Source: Halioglobus sp.
Lineage (GTDB): Bacteria > Pseudomonadota > Gammaproteobacteria > Pseudomonadales > Halieaceae
Length of the DNA stretch: 34,585 nucleotides
Direction: 5' to 3'
Assembly (NCBI GenBank): GCA_013214285.1
Contig: JABSPW010000018.1
Span: forward strand, 1-34,585
Part shown: positions 25,011 through 32,252 of the stretch, one piece after another
Layout: the number at the start of each line of letters is the position of its first letter
Numbering within the stretch: the stretch's first letter is position 1
Notes under the pieces: generated by a model
What the model saw: the letters and a program-made list of their open reading frames with translations, nothing else
Told to the model about the DNA's origin: nothing
Databases searched by the model: none
Position numbers and translations under genes: made by a program

Positions 25011-26078
25011 TTAGAGGCCCCCCCGATGATCTGCCGTGATCGGCAGTGTTTGTTCAAGTCTGGAGACAACTGTCTCTGCCACAATCTTGTAGCCCGCGGC
25101 TTTGGGGTGCAAATCTTCAAAAAACAGTTCGGGGCAGCGGTTGCTGCGCGGGCATACTTTTTTTACTTCGGCGGCAACGTTGATGAAGCTCAGGTTAGGG
25201 CTATTTGCGGCGTAGGCAATGATTTCCTGATTTGCTTTCTGATACAGACTGGCGGACGCTGCGTAGGTCATCAAGTACAGTTTTGCCCCACTCTCGGCTA
25301 CCTTTTTTTCTATGCCCGACAGGTTCTTTTGAATGTACTTGAATCCACTGTCTGATGCGGGCGCGGTGGGGGCGACCATAACTACCGTTTGATCGCCCAA
25401 TTGCATGGTTTCCCCGTGCAAGGCCCCTTCAGATGGCGTTGCATTGGCATCCTTGAATTTCTGCACCCTGCGGAGTCTCTCCTGCGGGTCGTCAGACCAC
25501 CGTAATACTTGGCGGTCGTTTACAGAAGGTTGCTGAGGTTCTTCCTGATCAGCAAGCGTATCATCCAGCTCTAGCGCTTTTGTCTTTAGCCCCTGTTGGG
25601 CAATATAAAAGAGTTTGTACAGGCGGGAGTGGCGACGTATGAAGGTCATGGGATGGAGTCTGTTGGTGTCGGACTCTACATATTCAGCGGCAGTAAAAAT
25701 ATCGTTGATGCCTACGGTAAGCAGGACAATATCGGGCTTTGTGGAAGCCAGAATGCCTTCTATGATGTCGGCCAATTGGTAGCTGTTGGTGCCTGGGTAA
25801 CCTAAATTGATGACTTCTATTTTTTGGTGCGGGATTTGATCGTTCCACATGGTTTCTAGTTGAGCGGGATATGAATCTTGTTCGTCCAGATAAATTCCGA
25901 AGGTGTTTGAGTCGCCGATCGCAAGTACGCGAAGATTGTTGGTCGACCAATCGGTGGGCGCTTTCCTGCCAGTCGCTGCGACGATCAGTGCACTGAGTTG
26001 CAGCAGCAGCTCGATGGCTACCAAAATGATGACAAGGATGACGAGGAGTTTCAGCGTGAGTTTCAGGGCCACTAGCAT
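25011..26078 (-). CDS. Membrane-anchored SGNH/GDSL-family hydrolase
   Basis: 355 residues. A long N-terminal hydrophobic segment (about 5-36) should anchor the protein with its catalytic domain outside the cytoplasm. Block I is AIGDSNTFG with the nucleophile Ser57. A glycine lies in NLGYPGTNSY. Block III is TVGINDIF with Asn125. Block V is FFEDLHPKAAGY with His324; the residue three before the His is Glu321, where DxxH is usual, although Asp322 is adjacent. The family includes lipases, esterases and acetyl-transferring or deacetylating enzymes acting on glycans. SGNH proteins accompany SxtI/SxtJ-type cassettes in other genomes as far as I recall. Substrate unknown. Confidence 0.85.
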   Translation of the reverse strand: MLVALKLTLKLLVILVIILVAIELLLQLSALIVAATGRKAPTDWSTNNLRVLAIGDSNTFGIYLDEQDSYPAQLETMWNDQIPHQKIEVINLGYPGTNSYQLADIIEGILASTKPDIVLLTVGINDIFTAAEYVESDTNRLHPMTFIRRHSRLYKLFYIAQQGLKTKALELDDTLADQEEPQQPSVNDRQVLRWSDDPQERLRRVQKFKDANATPSEGALHGETMQLGDQTVVMVAPTAPASDSGFKYIQKNLSGIEKKVAESGAKLYLMTYAASASLYQKANQEIIAYAANSPNLSFINVAAEVKKVCPRSNRCPELFFEDLHPKAAGYKIVAETVVSRLEQTLPITADHRGGL

Positions 26079-26127
26079 GCAGACAACCTGACAAATTTGT
26101 CTAAAAACATCGGGACGTGATGATTCA

Positions 26128-27270
26128 TCATGGGTCTACCCCCACTGCCTCACGTCGCTGCACTTTTACATTTAGTCTCACGGGTCCTGTAAGACCATCA
26201 CCTTTTTTCTGTTCAGCCCCCGTAACCTCAGGACAGTGCAAGCGTGGTGTGAGAGCGCGCAGTGCCTCCTGCATTTGCATACGCACCAGAGGTGCTCCAA
26301 GACAGTGATGGGGGCCGAAGCCAAATGCCATGTGAGAGCCGGTGTTGGCTTCTACGTCGAACTGCTGAGGCTTAGTGTAGCGCCTGGCATCATGGTTGGC
26401 GCTGTCGATACTGATGTGGACGCGTGCGCCTTTTGGAAACCGTATATTGTCGTGTTCCACCGTCTCTTCAAAGCGTCGGACAACACCTGGATTGGTGGAT
26501 TTATAGCGCAAAAGTTCCTCGATAATCTGCGGCGTGCTGGCGGTGTCGGTAGCCATTGAGTCCCAAACTACGGGCCGCAGTGCCAACTCCTCGATGATCA
26601 ATCCCAGCTGTAAAATAGTCGGCTCCAGGCCAGCAGACAGCACGGTGACAATCAGGTTGGCCGCGAAAAGTTCGTCTATTGTCTCTGCGGACACCATCTC
26701 AGACAGGGTGCCGATCACGTCCTTGGAGGGCTGTATTTCACGTTTTCTTAGCGATGCTCTGGCGTAAGCCAGCAGTTGCTCAGCGCCTTTGTCAAGGTCA
26801 TGCGCACAATTCTTTAGGTCGAGAACGGCCTCTGACATCAAGTTCAGTGCTGCTGTGAGCTGCGCAACATCCGCCATGGGGATGCCCAAGAAGTGTGCGG
26901 TGGTGTGGGCGATATAGGGGTGGGTGAATGCTGCCATGAAGTCGAAAGGCTTGCTGTCGGGACAGTCCGCCAGAAGGCGCTCGGCGGTAGCGCGGGCAAA
27001 GGGCCGCATGCGGTCTACAGCTCGTGGTCTGAACACCGGCGCTATTTCTGACCGCAGCCGCCGGTGCTCCAGTCCATGCAGGTTGAGTAGGCTTCGCTTG
27101 CCGGCTTCACCGGCGAGACCCTGGTTCGCTCCCGCGGCGAGAAAGAGGCTGAAGTAATCTGTTTTCAGTCGCGGATCATTCAGCAGCTTGGCTGCTTCTG
27201 CATAACCGCGTATCCAGTCCAGCCTCGCGCGTCTGTCCAGCCATGCGGGGTCTTTGTCAGTGCTGCTCAT
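26128..27270 (-). CDS. Cytochrome P450, atypical I-helix
   Basis: 380 residues, a soluble bacterial-type P450. The haem ligand is Cys323 in FGFGPHHCLGAP (316-327). The K-helix ExxR is E252-R255 in EELLRY. HGLEHRRLR corresponds to the C-helix region. The I-helix reads SAGLEPTIL at 212-220. By gapless alignment with P450cam GGLDTVV, the acid is E216 but the conserved Thr (T252 of P450cam) is Pro217. That Thr normally steers protons for O2 activation, so the enzyme may use peroxide, substrate-assisted catalysis or an altered reaction. No ferredoxin or reductase gene is adjacent. The stop is 49 bp before the SGNH hydrolase start, so co-transcription is likely. Confidence 0.95.
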   Translation of the reverse strand: MSSTDKDPAWLDRRARLDWIRGYAEAAKLLNDPRLKTDYFSLFLAAGANQGLAGEAGKRSLLNLHGLEHRRLRSEIAPVFRPRAVDRMRPFARATAERLLADCPDSKPFDFMAAFTHPYIAHTTAHFLGIPMADVAQLTAALNLMSEAVLDLKNCAHDLDKGAEQLLAYARASLRKREIQPSKDVIGTLSEMVSAETIDELFAANLIVTVLSAGLEPTILQLGLIIEELALRPVVWDSMATDTASTPQIIEELLRYKSTNPGVVRRFEETVEHDNIRFPKGARVHISIDSANHDARRYTKPQQFDVEANTGSHMAFGFGPHHCLGAPLVRMQMQEALRALTPRLHCPEVTGAEQKKGDGLTGPVRLNVKVQRREAVGVDP

Positions 27271-27354
27271 GCATTGTGCAACATGTTATGGACATCCGAC
27301 TCGTTTCTTCGTTGTGCAGCGAGACTGATATCAAAGACCGCTGAGATGGCTATT

Positions 27355-27431
27355 TGGCGCGCCCGGAGAGATTCGAACTCCCGACCAACTGGTTCGAAGC
27401 CAGTTACTCTATCCAGCTGAGCTACGGGCGC
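27355..27431 (-). tRNA. tRNA-Arg (anticodon UCG)
   Basis: The minus strand folds as a 77-nt tRNA with encoded CCA: acceptor GCGCCCG pairs with CGGGCGC, the discriminator is G, and the D-arm is GCTC...GAGT. The anticodon stem ACTGG/CCAGT surrounds the loop CTTCGAA, giving anticodon TCG, and the T-arm carries TTCGAAT. UCG reads the arginine CGA codon and possibly other CGN codons. On the plus strand this tRNA is read through by the scpA frame, producing a false N-terminus. Confidence 0.95.
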
Positions 27432-27442
27432 GCAGAAAGGAA

Positions 27443-27448
27443 ATTATA
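27443..27448 (-). promoter_or_regulatory. -10 element of the tRNA-Arg promoter
   Basis: A perfect TATAAT on the minus strand lies 11 nt upstream of the tRNA 5' end, and a GC-rich stretch follows, as is common for stable RNA genes. The -35 region (about 27465-27471) is poor. Confidence 0.55.
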
Positions 27449-27521
27449 TCGATTTCTTTGGGTCGCGAAAGCATTGTTTTATCAGGTATACTGCAATTTG
27501 AGTCAGGGGCAGGCAGGTGGT

Positions 27522-28418
27522 GTGTCCGGGAACGATACCAATTCTGGATTAGGAGAGGGTAGCCAGGGTCCGGCGGACCAGGGCGCGGCGCCCACCCCTT
27601 CAAATGTCGCCGCTGAAGCCATCGAAATACAGCCCCAGCAGAGCGAAATGCCATTCGCAGTCGTGATGGGCAAGGCGCTCACGGAATTTCCCAAGGATTT
27701 GTACATACCGCCTCAGGCGTTGGAGGTGTTCCTCGAGGCGTTCGAGGGGCCTCTGGATCTGCTTTTGTATCTCATCAAGCGGCAGAACCTGGATATACTG
27801 GATATCGATGTCTCCCGTATTACCGAGCAGTATATGGAATACGTTGAGTTGATGGATGCCATGCAGTTCGAGCTTGCGGGGGAATACTTATTGATGGCGG
27901 CTATGCTCGCCGAGATTAAATCGCGTATGTTGCTACCGCGCTCCAGTGAGGCCGAGGAAGACGAAGAGGATCCGCGGGCCCAATTGATCCGTCGTCTGCA
28001 GGAGTATGAGCGATTCAAAAAGGCAGCGGAAGATATAGAAGAGCTGCCGCGGGTCGAGCGCGATACCTGGATTGGTAGCGCAAAGGCGCCGAAGCTGGAG
28101 CGTGAGCGACCCGAACCGGAGGTGGATCTGCGTGAATTGTTAATGTCCCTTGCCGACGTCATGCGCAGGGCCGATATGTTTGCCCATCACCATGTGCAGA
28201 GGGAGGCACTGTCGACCCGGGAGCGCATGAGTGAAGTGCTGGAACGGCTGGTTGGACACCAATTTGTGCCTTTTGTGTCGCTGTTCAGTGTCACCGAGGG
28301 GCGTCTGGGCGTTATAGTGACGTTTTTGGCGCTGATGGAGCTCATTAAAGAGTCACTCGTAGAAATTGTTCAGTCGGAAAGTTTTGGTCCTATCCACGTC
28401 AAGGCAAGGGCAGATTAA
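27522..28418 (+). CDS. scpA: Segregation and condensation protein A (ScpA)
   Basis: The frame is open from inside the tRNA gene at 27354, but those codons are the well-known antisense-tRNA artefact. The GTG at 27522, preceded by AGGCAGGTGG, gives 298 residues; an ATG at 27651 would give 255. The kleisin core is clear: VFLEAFEGPLDLLLYLI, RQNLDILDIDVSRITEQYMEY, LAGEYLLMAAMLAEIKSRMLLP. The acidic linker (SEAEEDEEDP) and the C-terminal winged-helix region (LGVIVTFLALMELIKE) follow. ScpA bridges SMC heads with ScpB in chromosome condensation. The first ~60 residues are low-complexity and not conserved. Confidence 0.92.
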   Translation: MSGNDTNSGLGEGSQGPADQGAAPTPSNVAAEAIEIQPQQSEMPFAVVMGKALTEFPKDLYIPPQALEVFLEAFEGPLDLLLYLIKRQNLDILDIDVSRITEQYMEYVELMDAMQFELAGEYLLMAAMLAEIKSRMLLPRSSEAEEDEEDPRAQLIRRLQEYERFKKAAEDIEELPRVERDTWIGSAKAPKLERERPEPEVDLRELLMSLADVMRRADMFAHHHVQREALSTRERMSEVLERLVGHQFVPFVSLFSVTEGRLGVIVTFLALMELIKESLVEIVQSESFGPIHVKARAD

Positions 28419-28419
28419 T

Positions 28420-29181
28420 ATGGCGAATTCTGATGCAGGGTTGGTGCAAATAATCGAAGGGGCATTGCTGGCTGCAGGTAAGCCACTGACTGTGGCGCAG
28501 CTTGTCGATCTGTTCGAGGGCGATGAAAAGCCGGAAAAAACGGATGTTCGTAGCGCCTTGGCGGCGGTGGCAGACCGCTGCGAAGACAGGGGCTTTGAGC
28601 TCATAGAGGTAGCCAGTGGGTTCCGTTTCCAGGTGCGGCAGTCGCTGAGCCCCTGGGTCAGTCGTCTGTGGCACGAACGCCCCCAGAAATATTCGCGCGC
28701 ATTGCTCGAAACACTGGCGCTTATGGCCTATCGTCAGCCCATTACGCGAGGTGAAATTGAAGAGATTCGGGGTGTGGCTGTCAGTTCGAATATCATCAAG
28801 ACGTTGCACGAAAGAGAGTGGATTCGCGTCGTTGGACATCGTGATGTGCCTGGCCGTCCCGCTATGTATGCAACCACTCGTCAGTTCCTGGACTATTTTA
28901 ATCTCAACAGCCTTGATCAACTGCCGGCCCTTGCGGAAATCCGTGATTTGGACACTCTGACGGCGGAACTGGGCTTTAGCGACCTACAGATGAGTGAAGC
29001 GGAGGACGTCGGAGATCGTCCCTCGCTGACGGTGGTGGGTGGGACAGAACATGCTGAAGAGCAAGAGTGTGCCGACGATAACAGCGCTTTGGCTTCCGAG
29101 CGTGCAAGTGTCGCGAAAGATGCAGGCATGAAATCTCCCAAGGATACCGTCGTTGTGGATACAAGAACGTCCGAGTCGTAA
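28420..29181 (+). CDS. scpB: Segregation and condensation protein B (ScpB)
   Basis: The ATG at 28420 is 1 nt after the scpA stop. The longer frame from 28366 overlaps scpA and is rejected. The 253-residue product begins LVQIIEGALLAAGKPLTVAQL and has the paired winged helices of ScpB: GFRFQVRQSLSPWVSRL, YSRALLETLALMAYRQPITRGEIEEIRGV and GHRDVPGRPAMYATT. It dimerises and binds ScpA in the SMC complex. The last 65 residues are an acidic, probably disordered tail. Confidence 0.95.
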   Translation: MANSDAGLVQIIEGALLAAGKPLTVAQLVDLFEGDEKPEKTDVRSALAAVADRCEDRGFELIEVASGFRFQVRQSLSPWVSRLWHERPQKYSRALLETLALMAYRQPITRGEIEEIRGVAVSSNIIKTLHEREWIRVVGHRDVPGRPAMYATTRQFLDYFNLNSLDQLPALAEIRDLDTLTAELGFSDLQMSEAEDVGDRPSLTVVGGTEHAEEQECADDNSALASERASVAKDAGMKSPKDTVVVDTRTSES

Positions 29182-29198
29182 CCACACGTTTGCCCGCC

Positions 29199-30104
29199 AT
29201 GGCCAATAAATCTCGCCGGGGATCGACCGGTACCCCAAGTCGCCTGTCCCAGCAAGCGGGTGTAAAACCTGTTCACGGTGAGAAATTGCAAAAAGTGCTG
29301 GCGCGGGTTGGGCTCGGGTCTCGTCGCGAAATGGAGCGCTGGATCGAAGACGGTCGGGTCAGCGTTAATGGCAAGGTGGCTGGTCTTGGTGACCGTGTCG
29401 GCGGTCATGACAAGCTGGCGGTGGATGGTCGCCCTCTGGCAACCGAGGGCTCGCTGCATGTACGCTGCATTCTCTACCACAAACCGCCCGGTGAAGTGTG
29501 CACTCGGGATGACCCAGAGGGGCGTCGCACGGTGTTCCAGCGTTTGCCCCGTCTCAAAACCGGTCGCTGGATATCTATTGGCCGGCTAGACTACAACACG
29601 TCAGGTCTGCTGCTGTTTACCACTGATGGTGACGTGGCTAATGCATTGATGCACCCATCTTCTGCAATCGAGCGTGAATACATGGTGAGGGTCATGGGAA
29701 ACGTGCAGGACGCTATGCTGCAGCGTCTGCTCGATGGTGTGATGTTGGAGGATGGACCGGCACGTTTCACTGATATTCAGGAGGGCGGGGGCGATGGCAT
29801 CAATCGGTGGTTTTATGTGGTGTTGATGGAAGGGCGTAATCGAGAGGTCAGGCGCCTGTGGGAATCACAGGGATTAACTGTGTCCCGACTGAAACGGGTG
29901 CGTTTTGGCGATATCTTCATTCCGCCAAAAGTGAAGCAGGGGCAGTGGTTGGAAATGGATCGTGCCGAGGTGATCTCGCTTTACCGGATGGCGGGCCTGC
30001 CGCCGAAAAATCTCAAGACGGGCACGACCCGGGAAAGATTGGCTATGGAGCGCCAGTTCGTCACACGCCGGGGACGCGGGGCAACTGGCAAGCGCAAGCG
30101 CTAA
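29199..30104 (+). CDS. rluB: 23S rRNA pseudouridine(2605) synthase RluB
   Basis: 301 residues from the ATG at 29199; a TTG three codons earlier is possible, and no strong Shine-Dalgarno is seen. An S4 RNA-binding domain (EKLQKVLARVGLGSRREMERWI, about 27-90) is followed by the pseudouridine synthase core. The catalytic Asp is in GRLDYNTSGLLLFTTDGD. GRNREVRRLWES is the RsuA/RluB family motif. RluB modifies U2605 of 23S rRNA. It follows scpB by 17 nt, the standard scpA-scpB-rluB order. Its stop overlaps the convergent yciK stop inside CTAA. Confidence 0.94.
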   Translation: MANKSRRGSTGTPSRLSQQAGVKPVHGEKLQKVLARVGLGSRREMERWIEDGRVSVNGKVAGLGDRVGGHDKLAVDGRPLATEGSLHVRCILYHKPPGEVCTRDDPEGRRTVFQRLPRLKTGRWISIGRLDYNTSGLLLFTTDGDVANALMHPSSAIEREYMVRVMGNVQDAMLQRLLDGVMLEDGPARFTDIQEGGGDGINRWFYVVLMEGRNREVRRLWESQGLTVSRLKRVRFGDIFIPPKVKQGQWLEMDRAEVISLYRMAGLPPKNLKTGTTRERLAMERQFVTRRGRGATGKRKR

Positions 30105-30850
30105 CGGGCGTCAAACGCCTTGCCGGTAATACCGGCACTGTCTTCGCCCATCAGAAAAAGATAGGCTGGCATGATGTCTTCTGGTGTGGGGATTTTGACA
30201 GGGTCTTCTGCTGGAAAAGCCTGTCTACGCATGGCAGTTCGGGTTGCGCGGGGATTGAGACTGTTCACGCGGATATTTGATGTGTTCTCGAGTTCGTCAG
30301 CAAGGACTTGCATGAAGCCCTCTGTGGCAAATTTCGATACTGCATAGGCTCCCCAATAGGCCCGGCCTGCGCGCCCCAAGGAGGAGGAGGTCAGCAGGAT
30401 TGAGGCGCGAGGGGCCTGCTGCAAGTGCGGCAGTAGGTGACGTGTTAACAGGAATTGTGCGTTGACGTTGACCTGCATGACGTCACACCAGGTGGCATAG
30501 CCGCTGCTTTGGATGGGATGCCTGTCCCCTAGCAGTCCCGCATTGTGGAGCAAGCCGTCGAGGTGGGGGAACGCCTGCGTCAGTCCAGCGGCCAGGCTGG
30601 CGTAGGCCTCCTCGGAGGCGCTGGCGAAGTCCATTTCAATAATGGCAGGGCGCTGTCCGCCGGCTGTCTCAATCGCATCGTAAACTGCTTCGAGCTTGTG
30701 TCCTGAGCGGCCCAGTAGCAGAACGGTGGCGCCATAACGGGCATAGGTCAGTGCCGCACAACGTCCGATACCATCGCCCGCTCCGGTAACAAGAATGTGC
30801 TTGCCTGCCAGTAGGCCATCTTTCGGGTGGTAGTCGGCTGGGATTCTCAT
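30101..30850 (-). CDS. yciK: YciK-family short-chain dehydrogenase/reductase
   Basis: 249 residues. The cofactor motif is VTGAGDGIGRCAA, followed by HNAGLLG. The catalytic set is Ser in LLTSSSLGRAG and Tyr-x-x-x-Lys in YWGAYAVSKFA. The start HPKDGLLAGKHILVTGA is typical of YciK. These are NAD(P)-dependent oxidoreductases of unknown substrate. The start overlaps the mupP stop by 4 nt (ATGA), making it the last gene of the minus-strand operon. Confidence 0.93.
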   Translation of the reverse strand: MRIPADYHPKDGLLAGKHILVTGAGDGIGRCAALTYARYGATVLLLGRSGHKLEAVYDAIETAGGQRPAIIEMDFASASEEAYASLAAGLTQAFPHLDGLLHNAGLLGDRHPIQSSGYATWCDVMQVNVNAQFLLTRHLLPHLQQAPRASILLTSSSLGRAGRAYWGAYAVSKFATEGFMQVLADELENTSNIRVNSLNPRATRTAMRRQAFPAEDPVKIPTPEDIMPAYLFLMGEDSAGITGKAFDAR

Positions 30851-31542
30851 CGGTTGTCTCCCTGCATAGGTTCCATAATCAACTCGCCTAGCGCCTCACT
30901 GCTGCCAGCCAGTCTGTTCGCGCCCCAAGTCCCAGGGTTATCGCCAGCCTCTATATAACCGTAGGTCGCTGCGATAGTGTACATCCCGGCCCGCCGCCCC
31001 GCTTCAATATCACGGTGATGATCGCCGATATAGATGGCCTCGTGCGGCGCGCAACCCAGCTCTTTACAATTCAGATACAGCGGCTCAGGGTGTGGCTTGC
31101 GATGTGTGATATCGTCGGGGCATACCACGCTGCCGGGAGGGGGTTGAATGGCAAGGCACGACAACAGTGCCTCGGTATAGATTCGGGGTTTATTGGTACA
31201 GATGCCCCAATCGATGCCTTGGCCCGCCAGGCGGATCAGCAGTGCTTCAATGCCGGGATAGACCTTGGCCAGGGTGCCAACCACCTCGCTGTACAGCGCC
31301 AACAGGCGCAGTCGTCGGGATTCAAATTCCGGTGCGTCTTCGGCCAGTTGCAGCCCGAGTGTCACTAGCGCTTTTGCACCATTGGACACGGATGCTCTTA
31401 TGCGTTCTGCGTCCATGGGTTTTCTGCCGCATTCCGCTCGGAGTTTCTGGAGCGCGGTCACAAATTCGTCTGCCGTATCGACCAATGTGCCATCGAGGTC
31501 AAAGATGACAGCGCGCAGCGTTGCAGGGAAGGTGGGGGTCAT
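30847..31542 (-). CDS. mupP: N-acetylmuramic acid 6-phosphate phosphatase MupP (HAD family)
   Basis: The ATG at 31542 shares one base with the ubiG stop (TGATG); a TTG one codon earlier is less likely. The 231-residue HAD hydrolase has the nucleophile motif VIFDLDGTLVDT, motif II CTNKPRIYTE, Lys in THRKPHPEPL and motif IV IGDHHRDIEAGRRAGM. Phosphoglycolate phosphatases (Gph) look alike. The placement directly between ubiG and yciK is the one known for Pseudomonas MupP, which dephosphorylates MurNAc-6-P in the AmgK-MurU cell-wall recycling route. That context decides the name. Confidence 0.87.
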   Translation of the reverse strand: MTPTFPATLRAVIFDLDGTLVDTADEFVTALQKLRAECGRKPMDAERIRASVSNGAKALVTLGLQLAEDAPEFESRRLRLLALYSEVVGTLAKVYPGIEALLIRLAGQGIDWGICTNKPRIYTEALLSCLAIQPPPGSVVCPDDITHRKPHPEPLYLNCKELGCAPHEAIYIGDHHRDIEAGRRAGMYTIAATYGYIEAGDNPGTWGANRLAGSSEALGELIMEPMQGDNR

Positions 31543-32252
31543 CAAGCAGGTTTCGTTGCATGCATCATATAGTTCACGCTGACGTCGGAGGGATCGAGAC
31601 GGTAGTGCTTGGTAATGGGGTTGTACAGTAGCCCCGTCATGTCTTGCAGCAGCAGACCCGCGTCGCGCAACCAGCCAGCTAGTTCCGAAGGTTTGATGAA
31701 GCGCGCGTATTCGTGCGTACCGGCAGGTAGCAATTTCAGAATATGTTCGGCGCCCACGATGGCGAAAGCGAATGATTTAGGATTACGGTTGATAGTGGAG
31801 AAGTACACGCTACCGCCCGGTCGGGCTAAAGCGGCGCAGGCAGCAATCACGTCTGCCGGCTCCGGCACATGCTCGAGCATCTCCAGGCAACAGACCATAT
31901 CGTAATGTGCTGTTCGCTGGTTGGCCCACCCCTCTGCGGTTGCCTGCTGGTAATCCACCTGGAGACCTGATTCCGCCTGGTGTTGCCGGGCGACCGACAA
32001 AGGCGCTTCGCCCATGTCGATACCAGTGACCACCGCGCCGCGCTGTGCCATGGCTTCCGCCAGAATTCCTCCACCACAGCCCACGTCTATGAGGTGCTTG
32101 CCGGCAACCGGCGAGCGCCGGTCGATGTAATTTGCCCGCAGCGGGTTGATATCGTGCAGTGGTCGAAAGGCACCGTCGCGATCCCACCAGCGCGCAGCGA
32201 GTGCCTCGAATTTAGCGATTTCCTGTGGATCGACATTCCCTGTAATTTTCAC
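31542..32252 (-). CDS. ubiG: Bifunctional 2-polyprenyl-6-hydroxyphenol methylase / 3-demethylubiquinol 3-O-methyltransferase UbiG
   Basis: 236 residues with a GTG start overlapping the upstream deaminase stop by 4 nt (GTGA). N-terminal FEALAARWWDRDGAFRPLHDINPLR is the UbiG signature. The SAM motif is LIDVGCGGGILAEAMA, and later come MLEHVPEPADVI and YFSTINRNPKS. UbiG carries out both O-methylations of ubiquinone synthesis at the membrane surface. The length is normal for the family. Confidence 0.97.
   Translation of the reverse strand: MKITGNVDPQEIAKFEALAARWWDRDGAFRPLHDINPLRANYIDRRSPVAGKHLIDVGCGGGILAEAMAQRGAVVTGIDMGEAPLSVARQHQAESGLQVDYQQATAEGWANQRTAHYDMVCCLEMLEHVPEPADVIAACAALARPGGSVYFSTINRNPKSFAFAIVGAEHILKLLPAGTHEYARFIKPSELAGWLRDAGLLLQDMTGLLYNPITKHYRLDPSDVSVNYMMHATKPA

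Noticed and set aside
27355..27431. tRNA-Arg as an integration (att) site for the accessory block
   Set aside because: No integrase and no second copy of the tRNA 3' end was found near 21.3 kb or elsewhere in the window.
27354..27521. Extension of the scpA frame through the tRNA, giving a PERFELPTNWFEASYS-type N-terminus
   Set aside because: This peptide is the antisense translation of a tRNA, a frequent annotation artefact; scpA must begin after 27431.
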